Below are positions 54,386-63,659 of a stretch of DNA of 64,000 nt, piece by piece. Position 1 is the first letter of the stretch, and the number at the start of each line of letters is the position of its first letter. Origin of the DNA: Cytobacillus stercorigallinarum (GTDB lineage: Bacteria > Bacillota > Bacilli > Bacillales > Cytobacillaceae); the NCBI RefSeq assembly GCF_014836495.1, contig NZ_JACSQT010000004.1:1-64000 (forward strand), written 5' to 3'. The translations under genes and the position numbers were made by a program. Under the pieces are notes generated by a model that was not told the origin of the DNA, did no database searches, and was given only the letters and a program-made list of their open reading frames with translations.

Positions 54386-55304
54386 GTGAATCTTCCCCTT
54401 TTTTCCAAAAACGCCTTGCTGCCATTAATTCTTTCTCGTATACTGTCCCCGCCAGTGGGATAATCTCAACATTCTTTCCCGTCTTTGGTGAATGCAGCAA
54501 TTTACCATCCCCATAATAAATACCGACATGGTGCAGTGCTCCTTTCCCTTCTTCATAAGCGAAGAATAGAAGGTCACCTCGTTGTAAGGAATCAAGCGAA
54601 ACTTCTTCGCCTTCAACAGATTGATCATGCGCATCTCTTGGTATGATGACACCATTCGCTTTACACGCAGTATAACTTAATCCAGAACAATCATAACCGT
54701 AGCTACTCATCCCACCCCAAAAATACGGTAAGTCGAGAAATTGTTCAGCTGCTTCAATCACTTTCTCACCATCTTTCACTGACCAATCAGATCGAGAAGA
54801 AAAAATTTCAACGTCACTCCGCTCTAAAACCCCTTCCCCGTCAGGTGTTTGTACACGAACCAACTCACCTTTTTCTGAAATAAATGGTAAGATTGTTAAG
54901 TAACTTAGCGTGAGCACTTGATTTGTTTTCGTTAATTGGGCTTTTTCCGCAGTGACCACAGCAATCGGCCCTTGTATGACATCCCAGTTTTCACAAGCTA
55001 CCATTTGACATTTCGGTACCCAACCAGGGTAACCACCACTATGTTTGGAGGAAGGCTGAGTCGGTACAACCACATGAAACCATTCATCTGTCTCTTCTAA
55101 CACGACGACTTCTTCACCATATAAAAGTTGTGATTGTACGAGATTGGCATCACATAGCTCTAAAGCTTTCTCGTAATCTAGTGATGCAATCCAAGCATCA
55201 AGATCAGGATTTTCCTTGATACCTTTCTCATCTATTACTCTAGGAGATTGGGCATTCGTCCATAACGTAGCGACAGGAACATTCGTAATCCATTTATTTG
55301 CCAA
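54375..55304 (-). CDS. ykfC: YkfC, gamma-D-glutamyl-L-amino acid endopeptidase (NlpC/P60)
   Basis: 309 residues: two N-terminal SH3b-like segments and a C-terminal NlpC/P60 domain. The catalytic Cys is in SSYGYDCSGLSYTACK, the His in ALHHVGIYYGDGKLLHSP. No signal peptide, consistent with hydrolysis of L-Ala-gamma-D-Glu-containing peptides inside the cell. Overlaps ykfB by 11 nt. Confidence 0.93.
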   Translation of the reverse strand: MANKWITNVPVATLWTNAQSPRVIDEKGIKENPDLDAWIASLDYEKALELCDANLVQSQLLYGEEVVVLEETDEWFHVVVPTQPSSKHSGGYPGWVPKCQMVACENWDVIQGPIAVVTAEKAQLTKTNQVLTLSYLTILPFISEKGELVRVQTPDGEGVLERSDVEIFSSRSDWSVKDGEKVIEAAEQFLDLPYFWGGMSSYGYDCSGLSYTACKANGVIIPRDAHDQSVEGEEVSLDSLQRGDLLFFAYEEGKGALHHVGIYYGDGKLLHSPKTGKNVEIIPLAGTVYEKELMAARRFWKKGEDSHAS

Positions 55305-56406
55305 GAGAGACCCCTCCTTTAATATCTACATCTCTAATGCCTAAACCCGATTCGTTAGGAAATGTGATCTTTTTGCTTTTATATTGAATACCACCATCGA
55401 CGATATCTTTCGCCATCATTAATGGGGCATCAAAGTCAAATCGCGTAATATTTCTTTTGCTTGCAGCAAAATGAGCGGCAGCAGTAATACCTACTTTCGT
55501 TTCAATCATGCTACCAACCATGCATTCTATCCCGCTCGCTTCTGCCAATTGATTGATCATCTGCGCCTGATAAATCCCACCAGCCTTCATCAGCTTAATA
55601 TTAATTAAATCTGCACTACGGTTTTTTACGACTTCCAACGCTTGCCTCGGTGTAAAAATACTTTCATCGGCCATGATTAATGTATCAACATGATCTGTTA
55701 CTTGTTTTAAGCCGTCGATATCCCAAGCTTTCACTGGTTGCTCAACTAACTCAATGCCTAAATCTAAATCTTCCAGTTTTCGAATAGCAAAAATGGCTTC
55801 CTTCTTGCCCCATCCTTGATTAGCATCTAGTCTTAACTTAATCTTATTACCAATTCTACGGCGCACCTCTTTAATACGCTCAATATCAGTGGCAATACTA
55901 TCTTTTCCTACCTTGATTTTTAATACATCAAACCCTTGTTGCACATAGTTTACAGCATCTTCTCCCATTTCCTCTGGGCCATTTACACTTACTGTATAAT
56001 CGGTTTCTATTTCATGCGTATATCCACCTAAAAATTGGTAGAGTGGTAACTTACATAATTGTGATAAGCAATCATAGATAGCCATATCGATTGCTGCCTT
56101 TGCACTTGCATTACCAACTATTGCCGTTTGGACGGTCGAAAGCATTTGTTCATATTGGGAAAAATCCTTATTCATTAGATTCGGTGCCATCACTTCGTTA
56201 ATAGCCGCTTCAATACTTCCCATCGTATCACCTGTAATGACAGCTGTTGGTGGCGCTTCTCCCCAACCCACTATTCCGTTATCACATATTATTTTGATAA
56301 TGACACTATCAGCTGTATAAACTGTGCGCAGCGCGGTTTTAAATGGCTTTATGAGTGGTATAGCTACGCGATGTGTCTCAATTCTTTTGATTTTCATATT
56401 TGACAT
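55294..56406 (-). CDS. ykfB: YkfB, L-Ala-D/L-Glu epimerase
   Basis: A 370-residue enolase-superfamily enzyme. The catalytic KxK is in DVLKIKVGKD, the metal ligands in LRLDANQGW, VEQPV and MADESIF, and the second base Lys in INIKLMKAGG. It turns L-Ala-D-Glu from murein into L-Ala-L-Glu. It lies between ykfC, which makes its substrate, and ykfA. Confidence 0.94.
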   Translation of the reverse strand: MSNMKIKRIETHRVAIPLIKPFKTALRTVYTADSVIIKIICDNGIVGWGEAPPTAVITGDTMGSIEAAINEVMAPNLMNKDFSQYEQMLSTVQTAIVGNASAKAAIDMAIYDCLSQLCKLPLYQFLGGYTHEIETDYTVSVNGPEEMGEDAVNYVQQGFDVLKIKVGKDSIATDIERIKEVRRRIGNKIKLRLDANQGWGKKEAIFAIRKLEDLDLGIELVEQPVKAWDIDGLKQVTDHVDTLIMADESIFTPRQALEVVKNRSADLINIKLMKAGGIYQAQMINQLAEASGIECMVGSMIETKVGITAAAHFAASKRNITRFDFDAPLMMAKDIVDGGIQYKSKKITFPNESGLGIRDVDIKGGVSLGK

Positions 56407-56412
56407 CCACCT

Positions 56413-57339
56413 TTATAAAACTCCATGTTCAATCGTTAAATCTTGTGTATCGGCATTAAGTTTTGCAGGCACACCAAGCGGTAAAGAGAAATGCGGTGTA
56501 CAATGACCAATCATGAAGCCTTTAACTGCTGGCTTTCCGATAAGTTTAAAATAGTGATCTAACACTTCATCCAGTGATAATGATTGTTCTCTTTCAGGCG
56601 TACAATGCTTAAAATTCCCAATAACGAATCCGGCTGCTTGTTGGAGCTTCCCGGCCATATATAATTGATTCAGCATGCGGTCAATCGCTCTCGGCTCTTC
56701 ATGAATATCTTCGATTAAGATAATTTTATCCTTCGTATCAATCTCAAATGCAGTTCCTATTGTGCTAGTAAGCAAACACAGATTACCACCGACAATGTCA
56801 CCTTCTGCTACTCCTGAAACGATTGTCTCAAGACTCCCCAATGTCTTCGGATAAATCCTATCTTCTGGTTCCATTATTTGCTTCATAAAAGACTTTGATA
56901 ACGTTTGATCCTCTTGCTCTGAGCCGATATCTGATGCTAACATCGGTCCATGAAAAGTAACTAATCCTGTCTTTTGTCGAATAGCTGTATGGAGAAAAGT
57001 AATATCACTATAGCCCCAGAAAACCTTTGGATTTTCAGCGATCATATGATAATCAATATCACCAGCGATTCTAGCTGTTCCATAGCCACCTCCTGCACAG
57101 ATAATGGCTTTGACTTCCTTATCAGCAAACATCGTATGTAAATCTTTTAATCTATTCTCATTCGGTCCAGCTAAATAACCGTATTGCTCAAAGAGCGACT
57201 GGCCGAGCTTTATTTTCAATCCTAATTCTTTCTCTAAAAAAGCAAATGAACGTTTTAAGTTTTCTTGGTTTGGTGGGCTTGCAGGTGCGATTACTCCGAC
57301 TGTATCCCCCATACGTAATCTAGCCGGTTTGATGATCAT
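56413..57339 (-). CDS. ykfA: YkfA, LD-carboxypeptidase (S66 family)
   Basis: 308 residues. The S66 nucleophile Ser lies in FWGYSDITFLH; ICAGGGYGTAR, the Glu in ILIEDIHEEPRAIDRML and a late His in MIGHCTPHFSLPLG complete the family pattern. It removes D-amino acids from murein tetrapeptides in the cytoplasm. No signal peptide. Confidence 0.93.
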   Translation of the reverse strand: MIIKPARLRMGDTVGVIAPASPPNQENLKRSFAFLEKELGLKIKLGQSLFEQYGYLAGPNENRLKDLHTMFADKEVKAIICAGGGYGTARIAGDIDYHMIAENPKVFWGYSDITFLHTAIRQKTGLVTFHGPMLASDIGSEQEDQTLSKSFMKQIMEPEDRIYPKTLGSLETIVSGVAEGDIVGGNLCLLTSTIGTAFEIDTKDKIILIEDIHEEPRAIDRMLNQLYMAGKLQQAAGFVIGNFKHCTPEREQSLSLDEVLDHYFKLIGKPAVKGFMIGHCTPHFSLPLGVPAKLNADTQDLTIEHGVL

Positions 57340-57534
57340 TTCCCCACATCCTTTTCATTGACATTACTTCAATATATGCGTATCTGTATTCGGTTATTTC
57401 ATTACTACATATCAACACAAGCAATCTTTCATGCGTGATTAGGCAAAACTAGACATCAATCTATTTATTTCTCAGGAAATATTGTCGAAGTATAAGAGCT
57501 TTTTCACCTTTCATTTCCTTACTATAAGGGAAGA

Positions 57535-57556
57535 GTGAACCCCCGAAAGGGCTCAC
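57535..57556 (-). other. Hairpin between dppE and ykfA
   Basis: GTGAGCCC / GGGGTTCAC around TTTCG, 30 nt after the dppE stop. No T-run follows. It may slow RNA decay or partly terminate, so that the binding protein is made in excess over ykf products. The rest of the 247-bp spacer shows nothing. Confidence 0.55.
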
Positions 57557-57586
57557 CTAACCTTAAAATATCATATCTTAATGAAA

Positions 57587-59218
57587 CTACTTTTTATCTG
57601 CCCATTTCAATTCGATATAGCCTACTGGATGGCGAACAATACCAGTTACATCTTCATTTTGTAAATACACTTGATTGTAGAAATGAATCGGCATAATCGG
57701 CATTTCTTCAAAAAGGATTTTCTCTGCTTCATACATCATTTCAAAACGCTTTTCTTCATTTGCTTCGTTCTTAGCATCTTTAATCAATTTGTCATATTCT
57801 TCATTAGACCAACCTGTACGGTTCATAGAATGTCCTGTTTGGAAATTTTCTAGGAAGTTAATGGGATCGGCATAGTCAGCTAAGAAAGAACTTCTAGAGA
57901 ATTGAAACTTAAGGGCTGTTTGCTCTTCTGAAAAGACATTCCATTCCATATTCGCCAATTTCACATTCACATCTAAGTTTTCTTTAAGCATTTGTTGGAT
58001 CGCTTCTGCCATTTTTTTGTGATTCTCACTTGTGCTATAAGTTAACGTGACTTCAGGAAGGGTATCATATCCTTCTTCTTCCATTCCTTTTGCTAAAAGC
58101 GCCTTCGCTTCCTCAAGATTAGTTTCTACCAGATTTCCACCAGCTTCACGGAAATCCTTACCTGATGGATCTTTAAACCCTGGGGATACAAATCCATACG
58201 CTGGCTCTTCACCATTTTTTGTGACGTAATCAACAATCTCTTGTTGATTGATTGCCATGACAAACGCCTTACGAATATTCACATTTTGGAATGGTTCCAT
58301 CGTTACATTAAAACGGTAGAAATAATCTCCAGCCTGTTCGACCATTTGTGCAGAACCATCAGCAAATAATTCTTCGCTCAACTCCGCTGGAACAGCTGAT
58401 GTATCAAGTTCACCAGTTTTATACATTTGATATTCTGTTGTTTCATCATCCACCATAGCCCAGTGAACTTTGTCTAACTTCACATTAGTTGCATCCCAAT
58501 AGTTTTCATTTTTCTCCATTACAAAATGGCTATCATGTTGCCATTCTGTTAATTTGAAAGGTCCATTTGAAACATATGAATCAGCTTCTGCGAACCATTT
58601 TGGATTTTCTTCAGCTACTTTTTCATTAATCGGGAAGAACGCCGGATTCGTGATAACGCTCAAGAAGTAAGCTTGTGGACTTGTTAATGTTACTTCGAAT
58701 GTTTTTTCATCGACAGCCTTTACTTGAACATCATCTGCAGAACCATCTCCGTTATTAAAAGCTTCTCCACCTTCAATGAAATAACCTAAAAACGCGGCAG
58801 CCGAACCAGTATCTGGGTTTAGTAGCCTTTTCCACGCATAAACGAAATCGCCCGCTGTTACATCATCGCCATTAGACCATTTCGCATCGTCTCTTAAATG
58901 GAATGTATAAACTTTACCATCCTCAGAAACATCCCATTTCTCAGCAATTGCTGGAGCTGGTTGGTGATCTTCTCCTAATCTTGTTAAGCCTTCCATCAAG
59001 TTATTCAATGCCGACCAAGAGACACTATCAAAACCGATTGGCGGGTCAAAAGAAGTCGGTTCTTGGGCATTATTCATATACAATACTTTTTCTGCCGCCT
59101 CTTCTCCTCCTCCAGTTTCACCATCTGTTTCCTTCCCTGCCTCCTCATTCGCTGTACAAGCAGATAGAACAAGAGTGAAAACTAGTAATAATACAAGTGA
59201 GAATAGCTTCTTCATCAT
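57587..59218 (-). CDS. dppE: Peptide-binding lipoprotein DppE (SBP family 5)
   Basis: 543 residues with lipoprotein signal (lipobox LSAC, Cys about 21). The family 5 signature is AEKWDVSEDGKVYTFHLRDDAKWSNG split over about 95-120. It delivers di- or oligopeptides, including murein tripeptide in related systems, to DppBC. Confidence 0.94.
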   Translation of the reverse strand: MMKKLFSLVLLLVFTLVLSACTANEEAGKETDGETGGGEEAAEKVLYMNNAQEPTSFDPPIGFDSVSWSALNNLMEGLTRLGEDHQPAPAIAEKWDVSEDGKVYTFHLRDDAKWSNGDDVTAGDFVYAWKRLLNPDTGSAAAFLGYFIEGGEAFNNGDGSADDVQVKAVDEKTFEVTLTSPQAYFLSVITNPAFFPINEKVAEENPKWFAEADSYVSNGPFKLTEWQHDSHFVMEKNENYWDATNVKLDKVHWAMVDDETTEYQMYKTGELDTSAVPAELSEELFADGSAQMVEQAGDYFYRFNVTMEPFQNVNIRKAFVMAINQQEIVDYVTKNGEEPAYGFVSPGFKDPSGKDFREAGGNLVETNLEEAKALLAKGMEEEGYDTLPEVTLTYSTSENHKKMAEAIQQMLKENLDVNVKLANMEWNVFSEEQTALKFQFSRSSFLADYADPINFLENFQTGHSMNRTGWSNEEYDKLIKDAKNEANEEKRFEMMYEAEKILFEEMPIMPIHFYNQVYLQNEDVTGIVRHPVGYIELKWADKK

Positions 59219-59285
59219 ATTTCCCCCTTCATCTTTTTAAAATTATATATTTTCAGCCATTTCAGCTGATAAATATTCATACTGC

Positions 59286-60284
59286 TTACTTGACCATCAT
59301 TTTTAATTTTTGTGCCCTTTCGTCTTGCAACCAACAATCAACCTTATGTGTATTGGAAAGTTGCTTTTCACGCGGAATAACCTTATCACATACTTCCATA
59401 GCAAAATCACATCTTGCTGTAAATGGACAACCAACCGGTGGTGAAAATAAATCGGGTGGTGAACCTAAAATAGGAACCAGCTCCCCACCAATGAGATCGA
59501 GTCGCGGCACAGATTGCAACAACCCTTTCGTATAAGGATGCTGGGGCTGATAAAAAATTTCTCTCCTTGTGCCTTCCTCAACAATTTTACCAGCATACAT
59601 CACGGCAATGCGGTCAGCTACTTGGGCGACAACACCTAAATCATGTGTAATCAAAATAATAGATACATCCGTCTTCTTTTGTATTTCTTTAAATAAATCG
59701 AGTATTTGTGCTTGGATTGTTACATCCAAAGCTGTTGTTGGTTCATCAGCAATAAGAATTTCCGGCTCGCATACTAGGGCAATGGCAATCATCAGCCGTT
59801 GTCTCATCCCCCCACTAAATTCATGAGGGTAGTTCTTCATACGCATTTCTGCATCAGGAATACCGACGAGGTTCAACATATCCAGTGCTCGTTTTCTCGC
59901 CTTTTCTTTCGTTGAGCCATCATGTTGTATAATTCCTTCTATTAGTTGCTTTCCTACAGTTAATGTCGGGTTTAATGCCGTCATCGGATCTTGGAAAATC
60001 ATTGAAATATCCTTTCCGCGTACAGTTCTCATTTCTTTTTCCGAGATATTCACGAGGTCTTTATTTTTAAACCGAATCGCACCAGACGCAATCTTTCCTG
60101 GTGGTGAAGGGATGAGCCTCATAATACTTTGTGAGGTCACACTTTTCCCACAACCTGATTCACCAACAATGGCTAATGTTTCTCCTTTATTTAAGTCGAA
60201 GGTAACACCTCTTACCGCTTTTACTTCTCCGCCATACGTCTTAAACGTGACATGCAGATCTTCCACTTCAAGTATTTTCTCCAT
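59286..60284 (-). CDS. dppD: Peptide ABC transporter ATPase DppD
   Basis: 332 residues. Walker A GESGCGKS, signature FSGGMRQRL, Walker B ILIADEPTTALD, and the C-terminal oligopeptide-transporter domain with Cys in VGCPFTARCDFAMEVC. Follows dppC by 5 nt. Confidence 0.94.
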   Translation of the reverse strand: MEKILEVEDLHVTFKTYGGEVKAVRGVTFDLNKGETLAIVGESGCGKSVTSQSIMRLIPSPPGKIASGAIRFKNKDLVNISEKEMRTVRGKDISMIFQDPMTALNPTLTVGKQLIEGIIQHDGSTKEKARKRALDMLNLVGIPDAEMRMKNYPHEFSGGMRQRLMIAIALVCEPEILIADEPTTALDVTIQAQILDLFKEIQKKTDVSIILITHDLGVVAQVADRIAVMYAGKIVEEGTRREIFYQPQHPYTKGLLQSVPRLDLIGGELVPILGSPPDLFSPPVGCPFTARCDFAMEVCDKVIPREKQLSNTHKVDCWLQDERAQKLKMMVK

Positions 60285-60289
60285 GTTTG

Positions 60290-61243
60290 TTACCTCCTTA
60301 ACTTAGGATCCAAAGCGTCTTGCAAACCATCACCTAGCACATTAAATGAAAACATCGTTAAACTAATAAATAGCGCTGGGAAGAACAGTCTCCACCAATC
60401 TCCAGTTAATATGGAAGTGAGTGCATCATTAGCCATCGAACCCCAACTAGCTAGTGGGGGTTGAATCCCTAAGCCTAAGAAACTAAGAAAGGCTTCAGCA
60501 AAAATAGCTGATGGAACTGTTAAAGTCATCTGAACGATTATCGGCCCCATTGTATTCGGAAGTAAGTTTTTGCGAATGATTCTCCCTGTTTTCGTACCAA
60601 AGGTTTTCGATGCCATCACAAATTCATAGTTTTTCACCTGAAGCACTTGCCCACGAACAATTCTTGCCATTCCTACCCAACCTGTTATCGATAGGGCAAA
60701 AATGATGGTGAATAATCCTGGTCCCATGACCACACTAATCAAAATCACGACTAACAAATAAGGAAGACCGTATAATACTTCAACAATCCGCATCATTACA
60801 TTGTCTGTGCGTCCACCCTTATATCCAGCGATGCCGCCATAAGCAACACCGATGGCAAAGTCAATAAGTGCTGCAGCAAGACCAACAAATAAGGAAACTT
60901 GGGCTCCTTCCCACACACGAGTAAAAACATCTCTACCCAGTTCATCTGTCCCGAACCAAAATTCTGAAGATGGTGCTAAGTTTTGATTCGCTAGCATTTG
61001 TTCCGATCCATTATGAGGGGAAATCAACGGCCCCACAAAAGACATAATGGTTAAAAGAACAAGAAAAACGAGCCCTGACATTGCCAATTTATTCTTCAAT
61101 AACCTTTTCCATGCATCTTGCCAGTAAGAAAGACTCGGTCTGACAACCGCTTCAGCTTTTCTTTCATCTTTTTCTTTTGGGGAAAACCAATCATCTGGAA
61201 TATCTTGCATATATGTATCGTTTGTTTGCTTTTGTGTTTCCAT
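60290..61243 (-). CDS. dppC: Peptide ABC transporter permease DppC
   Basis: 317 residues; OppC-type permease with N-terminal cytosolic tail, six membrane segments and the EAA loop (EFVMASKTFGTKTGRIIRKN). HWFGTDELGRDVF-type segment present as FWFGTDELGRDVFTR. Start and dppB stop share one base. Confidence 0.94.
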   Translation of the reverse strand: METQKQTNDTYMQDIPDDWFSPKEKDERKAEAVVRPSLSYWQDAWKRLLKNKLAMSGLVFLVLLTIMSFVGPLISPHNGSEQMLANQNLAPSSEFWFGTDELGRDVFTRVWEGAQVSLFVGLAAALIDFAIGVAYGGIAGYKGGRTDNVMMRIVEVLYGLPYLLVVILISVVMGPGLFTIIFALSITGWVGMARIVRGQVLQVKNYEFVMASKTFGTKTGRIIRKNLLPNTMGPIIVQMTLTVPSAIFAEAFLSFLGLGIQPPLASWGSMANDALTSILTGDWWRLFFPALFISLTMFSFNVLGDGLQDALDPKLRR

Positions 61244-62181
61244 CAGTTCCCCTCCTTTTTATGAAGCTTAATTCTAGGGTCTAATATGCCGTAAGCAATG
61301 TCGACAAGAAATAACATGATGATTAATATGGAGCTGTAAAACACGGTAGTCCCCATAATGACTGGATAGTCACGCGTATTGATACTTTCAACGAAATATT
61401 TCCCCATTCCCGGGATGGCAAATATCTTTTCAATCACAAATGTACCTGTAAGAATACTAGCAGCCAATGTACCTAGCACCGTCACTACTGGTAAAAGCGC
61501 ATTCCGTAATGCATGCCTGAAAACAATCGTCACAGGTTTCAGACCTTTCGCTTTTGCTGTACGAATATAATCCTGTGTTAGCACTTCTAGCATGCTGGAT
61601 CTTGTAAGTCGGGCAATAATTGCCATCGGGCCAGTTGCAAGCGCTAAAGTCGGTAGCACCATATGCATCGGACTCGACCATGTTGCAACAGGGAAAATCG
61701 GAAGGTTAACAGCAAGTTGCTGAATGAGCATGGTTGCCATCACAAAGTTCGGAATGGAAATACCTAACACAGCTACAGTCATGGCTAAGTAATCTATAAA
61801 GCCATTATGCCTAAGAGCGGCAATCACACCGAGGGTAATCCCAGATATAACGGCAACTATGAGGGTCACCATCCCTAATTCAAAAGAAACAGGAAAGCCC
61901 CGACCGAGCATATCATTAACCGATTGCGCCGGCTTTTTAATCGACGGGCCGAAATCAAAGGTAACGACAGATTGGATATAAGAAAAATACTGGACATATA
62001 GTGGTTCATCTAAATGATAGAATGCTTCTAAGTTTCTTTGTACTGCCTCACTTGTCGCACGTTCATTATTAAATGGCGAACCCGGTATAGCATGCATTAG
62101 AAAGAATGTAAGTGTGATGATTACCCATAAGGTGATGACCATCGCCCCGAGTCGTTTTCCAATGTACTTAAGCATAGACAC
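61243..62181 (-). CDS. dppB: Peptide ABC transporter permease DppB
   Basis: 312 residues; OppB-type permease with six membrane segments. MLKYIGKRLGAMVITLWVII at the start, EAA loop DYIRTAKAKGLKPVTIVFRH, and EKIFAIPGMGKYFVESI are typical. Confidence 0.94.
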   Translation of the reverse strand: MSMLKYIGKRLGAMVITLWVIITLTFFLMHAIPGSPFNNERATSEAVQRNLEAFYHLDEPLYVQYFSYIQSVVTFDFGPSIKKPAQSVNDMLGRGFPVSFELGMVTLIVAVISGITLGVIAALRHNGFIDYLAMTVAVLGISIPNFVMATMLIQQLAVNLPIFPVATWSSPMHMVLPTLALATGPMAIIARLTRSSMLEVLTQDYIRTAKAKGLKPVTIVFRHALRNALLPVVTVLGTLAASILTGTFVIEKIFAIPGMGKYFVESINTRDYPVIMGTTVFYSSILIIMLFLVDIAYGILDPRIKLHKKEGN

Positions 62182-62187
62182 ACCTCC

Positions 62188-63012
62188 TTAGCAATATGAT
62201 GTTCTCGAAGCTAATTCAGTCATGACAAGCATGGCACGATAAGCCTCTAAGATGTCTTTCGCTTGAAATTGGACAATGGTTGTTCCCTCTTCTAAATAAG
62301 TGCCAGGCATTAAGGCCGCCCACTCTGCTTGACCATAATTAGCAAATTCAATTTTAAGTACTGGGTTTTCGGGCGGGACAAGCGGTTTTACCCTTTCTTT
62401 ATTTTCGATGGCTTGCACTGTCTTTTCTTTTAGTAATATCTCCGCCTTTGCTGGTGTCAGGGACTTCACCGCTGACCGGGTAATCGTTTCTTTCACTACC
62501 GCTGTCGTTATATGAGGAATCAAACTTTCTGCTTCTTTCGCTGCTTGGTCATCACCAGCCACCATAATGACAGGGACACCGTAGTATCCAGCGACATATG
62601 CATTGAACCCCAACTCTCCAACGACTACATCATTAATAAACATATTTCTCACATTAAAAAACATAGAATGCGACATTACACCCTTCATGGAAGCGCGGGC
62701 ATGATATCCGACAAAAATTGCCCCAGCATAAGATTCATCTAAGCCTTCAACCATTGAATAGGGCTTCACATCACCTGTGATCAAACTTGTATCTGGATGG
62801 AGGTATTCAATCATCAAATTATTCATTTTTGAATGACTATCATTCACAAGCACCTCTTCAAAACCTTGATTGAAGGCCTCTGTGATCACATAGTTCGCCT
62901 CATCAGTCATAATTCTCCGACCGCGTTCATAGTTGTTTTTAGCTGAATCTACTTGAGTATGATCAGCAAGTCCTGTAATTCCTTCCATATCGACTGACAC
63001 ATATAATTTCAT
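62188..63012 (-). CDS. dppA: DppA, D-aminopeptidase
   Basis: 274 residues, same length as B. subtilis DppA. Zinc ligands are visible: Asp8 and Glu10 (VSVDMEG), His60 (NDSHSKMNN), His104 (GYHARAS) and Glu133 (VVGELGFNA); the nucleophile-type His115 is in SHSMFFN. The decameric enzyme frees N-terminal D-Ala or Gly from imported peptides. First gene of the operon. A sequence at 63032-63046 partly resembles a CodY box (11 of 15), which would fit the known CodY control of dpp, but is weak. Confidence 0.94.
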   Translation of the reverse strand: MKLYVSVDMEGITGLADHTQVDSAKNNYERGRRIMTDEANYVITEAFNQGFEEVLVNDSHSKMNNLMIEYLHPDTSLITGDVKPYSMVEGLDESYAGAIFVGYHARASMKGVMSHSMFFNVRNMFINDVVVGELGFNAYVAGYYGVPVIMVAGDDQAAKEAESLIPHITTAVVKETITRSAVKSLTPAKAEILLKEKTVQAIENKERVKPLVPPENPVLKIEFANYGQAEWAALMPGTYLEEGTTIVQFQAKDILEAYRAMLVMTELASRTSYC

Positions 63013-63091
63013 TTGGTCTCCTCCAGCTTATGTTTATTAGAAAATTGAAAATATTTTACAAATACCTTAAGTTCATCATTAGAAACTAAAA

Positions 63092-63142
63092 AAAATCCAA
63101 CGACCAAGGCATAAAGAAAGAAGCCTTTAGTCGCTGGATTTT
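63092..63142 (-). terminator. Terminator of the DUF3870 gene
   Basis: On the minus strand, a 19-bp near-perfect stem (AAAATCCAGCGAC.. / ..GTCGTTGGATTTT) is followed by eight T. It separates this gene from dppA. Confidence 0.9.
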
Positions 63143-63166
63143 AACTGTGATAAACAGAAAAAGCAG

Positions 63167-63484
63167 CTATTTCGTTTTTAATTGGTTATATTTAATAAGT
63201 GCATTTCGATATGCAACCATAATGGCTTTCTGCGATGATCCAAAATATCTCGTTTCGATTTCATTTAATAAGAAGTCCGACTCCAACAAACTTTGCCCAA
63301 CGAAAATAGATTGGATGAAAGCTGATGTTAAACTTATGGTTGATGAGCATTCAGCATCAATAATCTTCCCAGAATCTCGCTCAACCACAAAGGCAATAAA
63401 AAAACCATTGTATTGTTGCATAATTGCATTGTTAGAAGAGGTTTTACTCTCTCCAATAATATAGAGGGTATTTGGCGGAAACAT
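63167..63484 (-). CDS. DUF3870-like small protein
   Basis: 105 residues. The pattern of an opening strand (TLYIIGESKT), FVVERDSGKIIDAEC, SLTSAFIQSIFVGQSL and KAIMVAYRNALIKY resembles DUF3870, a small Firmicutes family often found beside dpp-type or amino-acid genes. Function unknown. It has its own terminator. Confidence 0.7.
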   Translation of the reverse strand: MFPPNTLYIIGESKTSSNNAIMQQYNGFFIAFVVERDSGKIIDAECSSTISLTSAFIQSIFVGQSLLESDFLLNEIETRYFGSSQKAIMVAYRNALIKYNQLKTK

Positions 63485-63659
63485 TATTCTTCCTCCTAGC
63501 CAGTATGGATATTACATGAGGTGCTTATGTAAGAACATAAACATTCATTGTAATGCATAAGACCCTTACTTAGAATTGTAAACCATTCGTCCTATCTTTG
63601 ACAATCAATTTTCAATATTTTTCTTAATATTTTTTTAATTTCGCCTTATTTATGTTAGA

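Noticed and set aside
63032..63046. CodY box upstream of dppA
   Set aside because: Only 11 of 15 positions fit AATTTTCWGAAAATT in an AT-rich region, too weak to list as a feature, although CodY control of dpp is known in B. subtilis.
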